Assembly: GCF_900167915.1 (NCBI RefSeq)
Contig: NZ_FUYM01000013.1
Span: 1 to 64,000, forward strand
DNA: 64,000 nt
From: Rhizorhabdus histidinilytica
GTDB lineage: Bacteria; Pseudomonadota; Alphaproteobacteria; Sphingomonadales; Sphingomonadaceae
Direction: 5' to 3'
The position numbers and the translations under genes are program-made. This document shows positions 24,855 through 32,399 of the stretch, one piece after another (the stretch's first letter is position 1; each line of letters starts with the position of its first letter). Below the pieces are notes generated by a model, which saw only the letters and a list, made by a program, of their open reading frames with translations, was not told the DNA's origin and did no database searches.

Positions 24855-24865
24855 CTGTCAGACAG
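24855..24865. promoter_or_regulatory. GntR-type operator candidate, copy 2
   Basis: CTGTCAGACAG is a perfect odd-centred palindrome 46 bp before the TBDR start. An extra TTGTCAG half lies just beside it at 24848. Confidence 0.6.
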
Positions 24866-24981
24866 ATTATCCTAGATTCGCCGATTGGCAAGCCCCTGCC
24901 GCAGCAAAAGACAACAATTTGTCCGTGCGGCAGGAAAAATGACGACACGCCCTGTCCTTCGTTGACATGGGCCAATCGAAT

Positions 24982-24992
24982 CTGTCAGACAG
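24982..24992. promoter_or_regulatory. GntR-type operator candidate, copy 3
   Basis: CTGTCAGACAG, identical to copy 2, lies 20 bp before the RidA start at 25013, on the other side of the divergent promoter region. The FadR-type GntR protein encoded downstream at 27183 is the obvious candidate binder. Confidence 0.6.
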
Positions 24993-25012
24993 CCGGACAA
25001 ATGGAGGCGCAG

Positions 25013-25408
25013 ATGACCGATCGATTCTATATGCCGGAATGGCAGGATGCACAGCGGCAGCTTGGTTATGCGCAGGCCGTCCGCCATGGCGACATGCTGC
25101 GCATCGCCGGCACCGCGAGCATGGGCGAAGGATTCATGCCGTTGCATGCGGGCGACTTCGAGGCTCAGCTCCGCCATGTCTATGGCGCGATCGCCACGAC
25201 GCTCGACCATTTCGGCCTTGGCTTCGATGCAATCGTCCGGGAAACGATCTACGTCACCGACATGGATGCGCTGGCGGCGGCGCTGCCGCTGCGCCGCTCC
25301 TTCTACGGCGACGGCCCCTTCCCCGCCGCGACGGCGGTCGAGGTGCGCCGCCTCCTGCTTCCCGAGCTGCTCGTCGAAATCGAGGTCGACGCCGCGCTGC
25401 CGGCCTGA
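25013..25408 (+). CDS. RidA (YjgF) family protein
   Basis: A 131-residue RidA-fold protein. LRIAGTASMGEGF and VYGAIATTLDHFGLGFDAIVRETIYVTD are typical of the family. The active-site Arg is present in VEVRRLLLPELLVEIEVDAA, unlike in the paralogue at 21125, so enamine/imine deaminase activity is plausible (for example release of ammonia from an aminomuconate-like or 2-aminoacrylate-like intermediate). The start at 25013 has GGAGG upstream. It is first in the run RidA, Rieske oxygenase, PPOX flavoprotein, GntR regulator, with a perfect operator-like palindrome just before it. Confidence 0.87.
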   Translation: MTDRFYMPEWQDAQRQLGYAQAVRHGDMLRIAGTASMGEGFMPLHAGDFEAQLRHVYGAIATTLDHFGLGFDAIVRETIYVTDMDALAAALPLRRSFYGDGPFPAATAVEVRRLLLPELLVEIEVDAALPA

Positions 25409-25436
25409 CCTGCTCCTCATTAGAAAGGCTTCATCC

Positions 25437-26444
25437 ATGGCAACCCTCGTCAAGCCGGCCGATCCCGCCGCCCGCCGCCGCACCCTGGGGCCGCAGGTCC
25501 CGCTGGAAGGCGACGACGGCCTCTACACCCAGGCCTGGTTCCCGATCTGCATGAGCAGCGACATCGCGCCGGGCGAGGTGAAGGGCTATCCCTTCCTCGG
25601 CGGCCGCGTAATCGCCTTTCGCGGGGAGGACGGCGTCGCGCAGGTGACCAGCGCCTATTGCGCCCATCTGGGCGCCGATCTCTCGATCGGCCGGGTCGTC
25701 GGCAACCAGGTCCAATGCCCCTATCATCTGTGGGAGTTCGACCGTGCCGGAAGCTGCCGCAAGACCGGCTGCGGCGATCCCGCCCCGGCCCGCGCCAGCC
25801 TGTTCGCCTTCCCGACGCTGGAGAAGCATGGCCTGATCTGGGCGTTCAACGGCGATGAACCGCATTACGACCTCCCCGACTGGCCCTTTCCCGAGGAGAA
25901 TCTGCTCGTCCAGACGCAGGAATTCCCGGTGCCGATGGCCATCGATCCCTGGATGATCTGCGCGCAGACCCCGGACATCCAGCACATCCGGCTCCTCCAC
26001 AAATTCACGGAGATGCCCGGCGGCATCGGCACGAACATCGAGTGGACCGACCACAGCATGTTCTACCAGCTCGATGGCCTTTGGGGCGGGCGCCACATGA
26101 ACGTGCGCGGCGGCATCATCGGAACGTCGATCTTCTTCCAGACCGGCACGCTCGATGGCCGCTGGTTCGGCTTCCTCGCCGCCTTCGGCCTGCCCGCGCC
26201 GCGACAGAGCCGGATGTTCTCGGTCTTCGCCGGCGAGCGGACCGACGATGACGCCGAGGTCCGTGCCTTCCTGGACCAGTGTCACCAGTTCGAGACCGCG
26301 ATCGCGATGGAGGACTCGGCGATCGGCCTGACGATCCACTTCAAGGTCGGGTCGCTGACCCGCGCCGACGCCACCCTCGCGCGCTATCTCGACATGGTCC
26401 GACGTTGGCCCCGCGCGCATCCGTCGGCGGAGTTCATCGACTGA
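25437..26444 (+). CDS. Rieske 2Fe-2S aromatic oxygenase
   Basis: A 335-residue terminal oxygenase. The Rieske motif is CAHLGADLSIGRVVGNQV then QCPYH at residues about 75-100. The non-haem iron site is TPDIQHIRLLHKF (Asp-x2-His-x4-His). It is distinct in sequence from the VanA-type enzyme at 21556 and nearer to the larger group of single-component-type Rieske oxygenases that act on aromatic or steroid-like substrates. The ATG at 25437 has AAAGG upstream and lies 28 bp after RidA, so it is in the same operon. A reductase is not in this operon; the fusion at 28760 may supply electrons. Confidence 0.9.
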   Translation: MATLVKPADPAARRRTLGPQVPLEGDDGLYTQAWFPICMSSDIAPGEVKGYPFLGGRVIAFRGEDGVAQVTSAYCAHLGADLSIGRVVGNQVQCPYHLWEFDRAGSCRKTGCGDPAPARASLFAFPTLEKHGLIWAFNGDEPHYDLPDWPFPEENLLVQTQEFPVPMAIDPWMICAQTPDIQHIRLLHKFTEMPGGIGTNIEWTDHSMFYQLDGLWGGRHMNVRGGIIGTSIFFQTGTLDGRWFGFLAAFGLPAPRQSRMFSVFAGERTDDDAEVRAFLDQCHQFETAIAMEDSAIGLTIHFKVGSLTRADATLARYLDMVRRWPRAHPSAEFID

Positions 26445-26470
26445 CCGTCCCCTGAGCCACGAGGCCCGCC

Positions 26471-27100
26471 ATGTCCGACACCGACCCCTACCAGATCTCG
26501 ACAATCGAGGAGTTGCGCGCCCATTATGATGCGCCGAGCCCGCTGATCCTGCGGTCGAAGCTCGATTTCCTGCACGACCACATGCTTCGGTACATGCGGC
26601 TGGCGCCGATCGTCTGCATCGCATCGGAGACAGAGGCCGGGCTGGACGCGTCGCCGCGCGGCGGGGAACCGGGCTTCGTCAAGCCGCTCGACCGCAAAAC
26701 GCTGGCCTTCGCCGACTGGCCCGGCAACAACAAGATGGAGACCTTCTCGAACGTCATCGAGAATGGCCGGATCGGCATGCTGTTCATGGCGCCCCGGCTG
26801 GACGTCTTCCTGCGGATCAACGGACCGGCGATCGTCACCCGCGATCCCGCCGTCCTCGAGCGGCTCGTCGAGCAGGGCAAGACGCCGAAGGCGGCCGTCA
26901 AGGTCACGGTTCGCGAAGCCTATTTCCATTGCGGCAAGGCGTTCCGCCGGTCCGGGCTGTGGAAACCGGAGGGCTGGGCCGACACATCGGATTTCCCCTC
27001 CGTCGGCAAGGTGCTGTCGGATATGGCGAAGATCACCGAATTGTCGGTCGAGCAGCTCGATGCCTTCTACAATCACGGCCTTGAGCACGAGCTCTACTGA
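26471..27100 (+). CDS. MSMEG_1061-type PPOX-fold FMN flavoprotein
   Basis: A 209-residue protein of the pyridoxamine-phosphate-oxidase fold. CIASETEAGLDASPRGGEPGFVK and LAFADWPGNNKMETFSNVIENGRIGMLFM match the FMN-dependent MSMEG_1061 group, with LRINGPAIVTRDP following. It has no signal peptide. It lies 26 bp after the Rieske gene. Members bind FMN or F420 and often reduce small molecules or remove reactive products, but a specific reaction cannot be assigned. HCGKAFRRSGLWKPEGW near the C-terminus is also family-like. Confidence 0.8.
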   Translation: MSDTDPYQISTIEELRAHYDAPSPLILRSKLDFLHDHMLRYMRLAPIVCIASETEAGLDASPRGGEPGFVKPLDRKTLAFADWPGNNKMETFSNVIENGRIGMLFMAPRLDVFLRINGPAIVTRDPAVLERLVEQGKTPKAAVKVTVREAYFHCGKAFRRSGLWKPEGWADTSDFPSVGKVLSDMAKITELSVEQLDAFYNHGLEHELY

Positions 27101-27182
27101 ACGGCGATGAACATCCTCCCGGCTTTCTTCGCACAGGCACTGTTGTTATGGAGCGCCATCGCGACCGGGACGCAGAACTCGA

Positions 27183-27953
27183 ATGACCAAGGAAAGCCGT
27201 CCGAATCCCTATGCGGGCCAGATAAAGCCCCATTATCTCGTCGACCAGGTCATCACCGCGATCCAGGATGCGATCGACAAGGGTGTGTTCAAGGTCGGCG
27301 ACCGGCTGCCGTCCGAAGCGCGGCTCGGCGCCGACTTCGGCGTCGGCCGCTCGACGATCCGCGAGGCGCTGCGGGTCCTGAGCCATCTGAACCGGGTCGA
27401 GACGCGCACCGGATCGGGGTCCTATGTCGTCGACAACAGCCGCTTCGAGCCCGCCCCCAGCGAGATGAGCCTCGACGAAGTCGAGGCGATCTACGATTTC
27501 CGCTACACGATCGAGGCGCCGGCCGCCGAGCAGGCCGCCCTGCGCCATACCAGCCGGCAGATGAAGACGATCCGTCGTCTGCTCGCCGAGACCAAGCGGC
27601 AGGTCGACCTGCTCGACATGGACGGGGTCGCCGCGGCGGATACCGACCTCCACATCGCGATCCTCGAAGCCGCCGGCAGCAGCGTCGCGGTCGAGGTCTA
27701 CCAGGCGCAGCGCCACCGCTGGGAACAGGCGCTCAAATCGCTCATCACCCTGACCGGCCCGATCGTGAAGACCAGTTCGGCCCATGCCATCCAGATCCTG
27801 CACGACGAGCTGATCGACGCGATCGAGCGGCGCGACGGCAAGGCCGCCGTCCGCCTCGTCCACCGCGACCGGGACGAGGTCGGCATCCGTGTCGCCATGG
27901 CGAGGCGCAACGCCACGACCGGCACGCGGCGACGGGCGACGGCGCCCCGCTGA
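27183..27953 (+). CDS. GntR family transcriptional regulator, FadR type
   Basis: A 256-residue regulator. The N-terminal winged helix shows DRLPSEARLGADFGVGRST followed by IREALRVLSHLNRVETRTGSGSYV, the standard GntR motif. The C-terminal FCD domain has the metal-site type residues in DTDLHIAILEAAGS and the later His in IQILHDELIDAIERRD. It ends a run of four genes and is convergent with the XRE-cupin gene, two bases apart. The identical palindromes CTGTCAGACAG at 24855 and 24982 have the usual GntR/FadR operator shape, so it probably represses the TBDR and the oxygenase operon. Confidence 0.92.
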   Translation: MTKESRPNPYAGQIKPHYLVDQVITAIQDAIDKGVFKVGDRLPSEARLGADFGVGRSTIREALRVLSHLNRVETRTGSGSYVVDNSRFEPAPSEMSLDEVEAIYDFRYTIEAPAAEQAALRHTSRQMKTIRRLLAETKRQVDLLDMDGVAAADTDLHIAILEAAGSSVAVEVYQAQRHRWEQALKSLITLTGPIVKTSSAHAIQILHDELIDAIERRDGKAAVRLVHRDRDEVGIRVAMARRNATTGTRRRATAPR

Positions 27954-27955
27954 AG

Positions 27956-28594
27956 TCAGTCTGCGACACGGGTCGAGAGGTCCTGCGCGATGATCACCAA
28001 CGCGCGGGCCTTGGCGCGGCCGACCTGGCGGATGTCGTGCCGCAGATGGCCGTCGAAATGGACGCAGTCGCCTTCGCGCAGCTCGACGCTGCGGTCGGGG
28101 AAATCGATGACGAGCGTGCCCGACAGGACATAGACCGTCTCGTCGCCCGGATGATCGGCGGCGCGGCTGTTCACCTCCTGACCGGGTTCGATCATGAACA
28201 GGCTCAGCCGGCGGCGGTTGCTGGCCGGCAGGATCGCCTGGAGCAGGCCCATGCCGGGCTGCTCGTCCGACTTCATGTCGATATGCTCGTCACGGCGGAC
28301 CACCAGGATCGCATCCTCGCCCGTCTTCTCGCCGAACAGCTGGCCGACCTGGACGTCGAGCGCTTCCGCGATCTTGAGCAGGGTGCTGATCGATGGCGAT
28401 TTCTGGCCGCGCTCGACCCGCGACAGATAGCCCTTGTCCAGATCGGTCGCGCTGGCGAGCTGGGCGAGCGTCAACCCGCGCCGGCGGCGCGCGCTGTAGA
28501 TGCTGTTGGCTATCATCATGTGGCTGGGTAGCGCATCCGTTCCTGCCGCTGTCTCGGCCTTTGCCGCCGTTCGTCTGCCCGTCGCCCTTGCCAT
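27956..28594 (-). CDS. XRE family regulator with C-terminal cupin domain
   Basis: A 212-residue protein. The helix-turn-helix region is RRRRGLTLAQLASATDLDKG followed by YLSRVERGQKSPSISTLLKI; the C-terminal cupin barrel has DHPGDETVYVLSGTLVIDFPD and LREGDCVHFDGHLRHDIRQV. Such proteins sense small metabolites. The start at 28594 gives AGAGG six bases upstream; in-frame ATGs at 28600, 28615 and 28642 remain possible. It is divergent from the MOSC-reductase gene; the motif AGACAACTTGTTGCC lies between them and may be its operator. Confidence 0.88.
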   Translation of the reverse strand: MARATGRRTAAKAETAAGTDALPSHMMIANSIYSARRRRGLTLAQLASATDLDKGYLSRVERGQKSPSISTLLKIAEALDVQVGQLFGEKTGEDAILVVRRDEHIDMKSDEQPGMGLLQAILPASNRRRLSLFMIEPGQEVNSRAADHPGDETVYVLSGTLVIDFPDRSVELREGDCVHFDGHLRHDIRQVGRAKARALVIIAQDLSTRVAD

Positions 28595-28715
28595 CGGCAT
28601 CCTCTTCTCACCCATCTTCCGCAGGAGATTGCCGGCCGGCACGGTTTAGGCAAGCGCCAATTGCGCCGCGCGGGGTGATCAACTCTTCCGCCCAACGGGC
28701 AGCGCTTGACAATAT

Positions 28716-28730
28716 AGACAACTTGTTGCC
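28716..28730. promoter_or_regulatory. shared 15-bp motif, copy 2 (upstream of MOSC-reductase gene)
   Basis: AGACAACTTGTTGCC contains palindromic ACAA-C-TTGT; one base differs from the copy at 19125-19139. It lies about 30 bp before the MOSC-reductase start and in the XRE-cupin divergent promoter region. Confidence 0.4.
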
Positions 28731-28759
28731 TTTATCGTTTCGATAGGATGGAGAGGACC

Positions 28760-30472
28760 ATGCGGCTGCTCAACTTCTGCGTCGGCACGGTCCGCGTCGT
28801 GGAGATGGCGGGCGAACCGGTGCCGACCGCGCACCTCAAGGTTCCGGTCGCCGAACCCTGGACGATCACCGACAGCGGCCCGGCCGGCGACGAACGGGCG
28901 ATCCATCCCGATGCGATTTATGCGGTCAGCCGCGACCATTATCGCTTCTGGACCGACGATCTCGGCAAGGACCGCGGCGAATGGGACGATGGGCTATTCG
29001 GGGAGAACCTGACCTTCGACCGGCTCGACGAGACGGAATTGCGGCTCGGCGACGTCTTCGCGATAGGACCGGAGGTACGGCTCGTCGTGGCGGGTCCGCG
29101 CGTCCCCTGCTTCAAGCTGGCGTGGCGGCTCGGCCAGCCGCGCACCTTCCAGAGCCGGTTCGCTGTATCCGCGCATACGGGCGTCTATTTCGGCGTGGTG
29201 TCGGCGGGGCGCGTTCGGCCGGGCGACACGATGTCCCTGGTCGCCCGCGACGAGGCCAATCCGACGGTGGCCGATATCGCGCTATACTGTTCGGGCAATT
29301 TCACGCCGCCGCTCGACGGGCTGCGCCGCGCCCTCGCCAGTGCTGCACTGAGCCTGACCGTCCGGCTGATCCTGCAATCCAAGCTGAACCTGGCGGAGCG
29401 CGCGGCCGCGCTCGAGCGCGGCGCCTGGACCGGCTGGCGCGACTTCACGATCGACGCCGTCCGCCGCGAAACGGCCGACATCTCCTCCTTCGAACTGCTG
29501 CCCGTCGACGGGAAAGGGATCGCCCTGGCCGATCCCGGCCAGTTCGTGACCGTGCGGCTGGAGGATGGCGAAGGCAGCTTCGCGCGCGCCTGGAGCCTGT
29601 CTAAACGGACCGAACCCGGCGGCGTCTACCGCATCACCGTCAAGCGCGAACCCGACGGGCGCGGCTCGACCTTGCTGCATGACCGGCTCTCGGTCGGCGA
29701 CCGGCTGGCCCTGCGCGCGCCGGCAGGCCGCTTCCTGTTCGACGCAGGGGGCTTCCGGCCGGTCGTGATGATCGCCGCTGGAATCGGCATCACGCCCTTC
29801 CTGCCGATGCTGGAGGCGCACAAGGCGCGCGGCGCGGAGGCACCGCCGCTTCATTTCTTCTACATGGCCGCCAATCGTGCCGCCCAGGCGCTCCGCGCGG
29901 AAGTCGACGCCCTCGCCGAGGGTGAGGCGCATTGGCATGTCCGCCACGTCTTCACCCGGCCCACCGGACGCGACATGGAAGGCCGCGACTATCATCATCG
30001 CGGCCGGATCGACACCGCGCGACTGCGCGAGTGGATGAAGGACAATTACCTGCCGTTCGGAGAGGGGCGCATTGCCCTGCCCTGGTACGAAGTCGACCTC
30101 TACATGTGCGGACCCGCTGCCTTCTGCCGGGACATGACCAGGGACCTCACGGCGGCAGGGGCCAATCCCGACCGGATCTTCCATGAGGTCTTCGCCACGC
30201 CCGCCGCGCCCGAGGAAGCGGCGGTCGAGCAGGCCCGCCTTCTGTTCGCACGGTCGGGGATCGAGGTGGTCTGGCGGGCCGAGGACGGCTCGACCCTGCT
30301 CGACTGCGCCGAGGCGGCGGGCGTCGCCATCCCGCACGATTGCCGGATCGGCGCCTGCCACAGTTGCCGTACCGCGATCACCGGCGGCAGAACCTCCGCG
30401 GCAGTCGGCGACGGTCACGCGCTGCTCTGCGCCGCCTGGCCGCTCACCGCCGAGGTGACGATCGACGCCTGA
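28760..30472 (+). CDS. MOSC domain - ferredoxin reductase - 2Fe-2S ferredoxin fusion
   Basis: A 570-residue three-part protein. Residues 1 to about 200 are a MOSC (molybdenum-cofactor sulfurase C-terminal) domain with GENLTFDRLDETELRLGD, FAIGPEVRLVVAGPRVPCFK and a YiiM-like helical extension. Residues about 215-450 are an FAD/NAD ferredoxin-reductase module (RAWSLSKR, MIAAGIGITPFLPM, DLYMCGPAAFCRDM). The end is a plant-type ferredoxin with DCRIGACHSCRTAITGG and LLCAAWP; the last Cys gap is 20 residues, shorter than the usual 29. The reductase-ferredoxin half is like VanB and could supply both Rieske oxygenases. ATG at 28760 has GGAGAGG upstream; 28748 is an alternative. Confidence 0.88.
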   Translation: MRLLNFCVGTVRVVEMAGEPVPTAHLKVPVAEPWTITDSGPAGDERAIHPDAIYAVSRDHYRFWTDDLGKDRGEWDDGLFGENLTFDRLDETELRLGDVFAIGPEVRLVVAGPRVPCFKLAWRLGQPRTFQSRFAVSAHTGVYFGVVSAGRVRPGDTMSLVARDEANPTVADIALYCSGNFTPPLDGLRRALASAALSLTVRLILQSKLNLAERAAALERGAWTGWRDFTIDAVRRETADISSFELLPVDGKGIALADPGQFVTVRLEDGEGSFARAWSLSKRTEPGGVYRITVKREPDGRGSTLLHDRLSVGDRLALRAPAGRFLFDAGGFRPVVMIAAGIGITPFLPMLEAHKARGAEAPPLHFFYMAANRAAQALRAEVDALAEGEAHWHVRHVFTRPTGRDMEGRDYHHRGRIDTARLREWMKDNYLPFGEGRIALPWYEVDLYMCGPAAFCRDMTRDLTAAGANPDRIFHEVFATPAAPEEAAVEQARLLFARSGIEVVWRAEDGSTLLDCAEAAGVAIPHDCRIGACHSCRTAITGGRTSAAVGDGHALLCAAWPLTAEVTIDA

Positions 30473-30487
30473 CGGCCGGCCGACAGT

Positions 30488-31525
30488 TCAACGCTGGATG
30501 TCCAGCCTTCCGTCGAGAAACGCTTCGACGTGGGACATATCGGCGAAGCTGACGTCTCCTGGAATGCCGTGCTTGAGGCAGAAGAGTGCCAGCCCCCAAT
30601 CCGCCGCGCGGGCGATGTCATGGGACGGACCGAGACCCGCGAGGACCCCGGCCGCGAGTGCGTCACCCGTACCGATCCGGTCGACGATGTTCGACAACGT
30701 CCTTTCGGGACTGATCGCCACCGCATCACGACCATCGACCTTCACCGACACCGACAACCGGTCCGCGGCGGACATGACGCGCCGGCTCGATGCGATCACC
30801 TTCAGCTTGGGAAACTTGGCGAAAGTGCTGGCCAGCAACCGCTGCTCATCCTCCGGATGACCGTCAAAGGCCTCATCGGCGAGGAGCGCCATGTCATGAC
30901 CATTGGCAAACAGCACGTCGGCCTCGCTCGTCAGGGCGCGCAGGAGGGGCGGGGCCGCCTCGGGTGTACGCCACAGGCTCGGTCGAAAATTGACGTCGAA
31001 CGAGACCGGGATACCCAATTGCACGGCCGTCGCCGCGGCGCGCCGGGCGGCGATGGCCGGCCCATCTCCCAAAGCCGGGGTGATGCCGGAGAGATGCAGG
31101 CGCCCTGCCCCTCGCAACAGCATCGGCCAATCGAGCCGATCGGGGTCCATTCGGGCGAAACTGCTGTCGTCTCTGTCATAGATGACCCGGCCTGGCCGCA
31201 GCCCCGCCCCCGAGTCCAGGAAATAGAGACCCATTCTCCCCGGGCTTTGGTGTACGCCCGAACAGTCGATCCCCATGCCCCGCAACGCGGCGAGGGCAGC
31301 CTGGCCGAGCCTGTTCCCGGGTAGCGCGGTAACGATCGCCGTCGGCCGCCCCAGCGAAGCCAGGCCCGCGGCGACATTGGCCTCCGCTCCGCCGAAACAG
31401 CTGTCGAGACCAGGCCGCTGGAGAAGGAGCCCCCGGTCCGGTGCGGAGAGCCGGAGCAGCACCTCTCCAAAAACCACGCACCGTCCCGCCGCCCGCTCGG
31501 GGCCGCTATCGTCGTTCCTCGGCAT
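30488..31525 (-). CDS. kdgK: 2-dehydro-3-deoxygluconokinase (PfkB family)
   Basis: A 345-residue ribokinase/PfkB-family kinase. Domains: FGEVLLRLSAPDRGLLLQ at the N-terminus and GGAEANVAAGLASLGRP (PfkB signature 1), GLYFLDSGAG and YDRDDSSFARM (KDG-binding type), SFDVNFRPSLW, and near the end IGTGDALAAGVLAGL, where the Asp is the catalytic base (a Thr stands where most members have Ala). The pattern fits KDG kinase, which makes KDPG, the substrate of the aldolase at the window start. Its ATG lies inside the last codons of the upstream SDR (20-base overlap), so it is coupled to it. Another sugar or sugar-acid kinase specificity cannot be excluded. Confidence 0.82.
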   Translation of the reverse strand: MPRNDDSGPERAAGRCVVFGEVLLRLSAPDRGLLLQRPGLDSCFGGAEANVAAGLASLGRPTAIVTALPGNRLGQAALAALRGMGIDCSGVHQSPGRMGLYFLDSGAGLRPGRVIYDRDDSSFARMDPDRLDWPMLLRGAGRLHLSGITPALGDGPAIAARRAAATAVQLGIPVSFDVNFRPSLWRTPEAAPPLLRALTSEADVLFANGHDMALLADEAFDGHPEDEQRLLASTFAKFPKLKVIASSRRVMSAADRLSVSVKVDGRDAVAISPERTLSNIVDRIGTGDALAAGVLAGLGPSHDIARAADWGLALFCLKHGIPGDVSFADMSHVEAFLDGRLDIQR

Positions 31526-32399
31526 CCGACTCGTTGCTCATCCTCGGCGGACGCTCTTCGCCGGAAATCCACCAGTCGACGTCGGCGGCCTCGCGCAGGA
31601 AGCGCAGTCGATCGCCGTCGTCACCACGCCACAGCGTGGCGAGCACGCTGCTGGCGAGCGGATCAGCGGGCCAGCGCAATTGGTCCGTCCGCGAGGCTGC
31701 GATCCGCACGATGAGATCGGCGACCGTCCGCGGAGAAGCCTGCCGGTCGGCCCCGCTCAGCGCCGCCGCCCGCTGCGCCTCGACCAAGGGCCGATAAGCT
31801 GAGTCCTCGGCAACGGGCCAGGCCGCGAGGCCCGCCAGCATATTGGTCGCGCAACTGCCCGGTTCGACGAGCGCGACGCGAACATTCCATCGCGCGACTT
31901 CCTGGCTGACTGCCTCGGTCAGGCCTTCAAGTGCGAATTTGCTCGCGCTGTAGGCGGCATCACCCGCCCGCGCGGCGAGCCCGGACAGCGAGCTGATGTT
32001 GACGATCGTTCCGCTCTCCTGCCGGCGCATCACGGGCAGCACCGCCTTCATCAGCAGCGCGGCGCCGAAGAAATTCGTCTCCATCACCAGCCTCAGCCCG
32101 GCCTCGTCGATATCCTCGAACGCCCCGGCGGGAAGCATGCCGGCATTGTTGACAAGGACGTCGATGCGGCCGTGACGGCCGACCACACCATCGACGAAAC
32201 CGGCGAAGGTGGCGGCCTGGGTGACGTCGAGCGGCTCGATCATGACGTCGAGCGCGCGCGCTTGAGCCTCGGCCCGCAGCGTTGAGGCGCGCATCGGATC
32301 GCGCACCGTCGCGACGACCTTGTCCCCCGCGGCGGCGAAGGCGAGCGCGGTTTCGAGCCCGATGCCGCTCGAGCAGCCCGTGACGACGACCACCCTCAT
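31506..32399 (-). CDS. short-chain dehydrogenase/reductase
   Basis: A 297-residue classical SDR. VVTGCSSGIGLETALAFAAA is the cofactor motif, VLVNNAGMLPAG the structural NNAG, a Ser in VNISSLSG and YSASKFALEG the catalytic Tyr-x3-Lys. The start at 32399 overlaps the stop of the DUF819 gene (ATGA), which sets it; the longer frame has no homology. It is the middle gene of a coupled run DUF819, SDR, KdgK, suggesting transport, oxidation or reduction and phosphorylation of a sugar acid. The C-terminus (about 50 residues beyond the core) is Asp/Arg rich and unusual. Confidence 0.9.
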   Translation of the reverse strand: MRVVVVTGCSSGIGLETALAFAAAGDKVVATVRDPMRASTLRAEAQARALDVMIEPLDVTQAATFAGFVDGVVGRHGRIDVLVNNAGMLPAGAFEDIDEAGLRLVMETNFFGAALLMKAVLPVMRRQESGTIVNISSLSGLAARAGDAAYSASKFALEGLTEAVSQEVARWNVRVALVEPGSCATNMLAGLAAWPVAEDSAYRPLVEAQRAAALSGADRQASPRTVADLIVRIAASRTDQLRWPADPLASSVLATLWRGDDGDRLRFLREAADVDWWISGEERPPRMSNESDAEERR

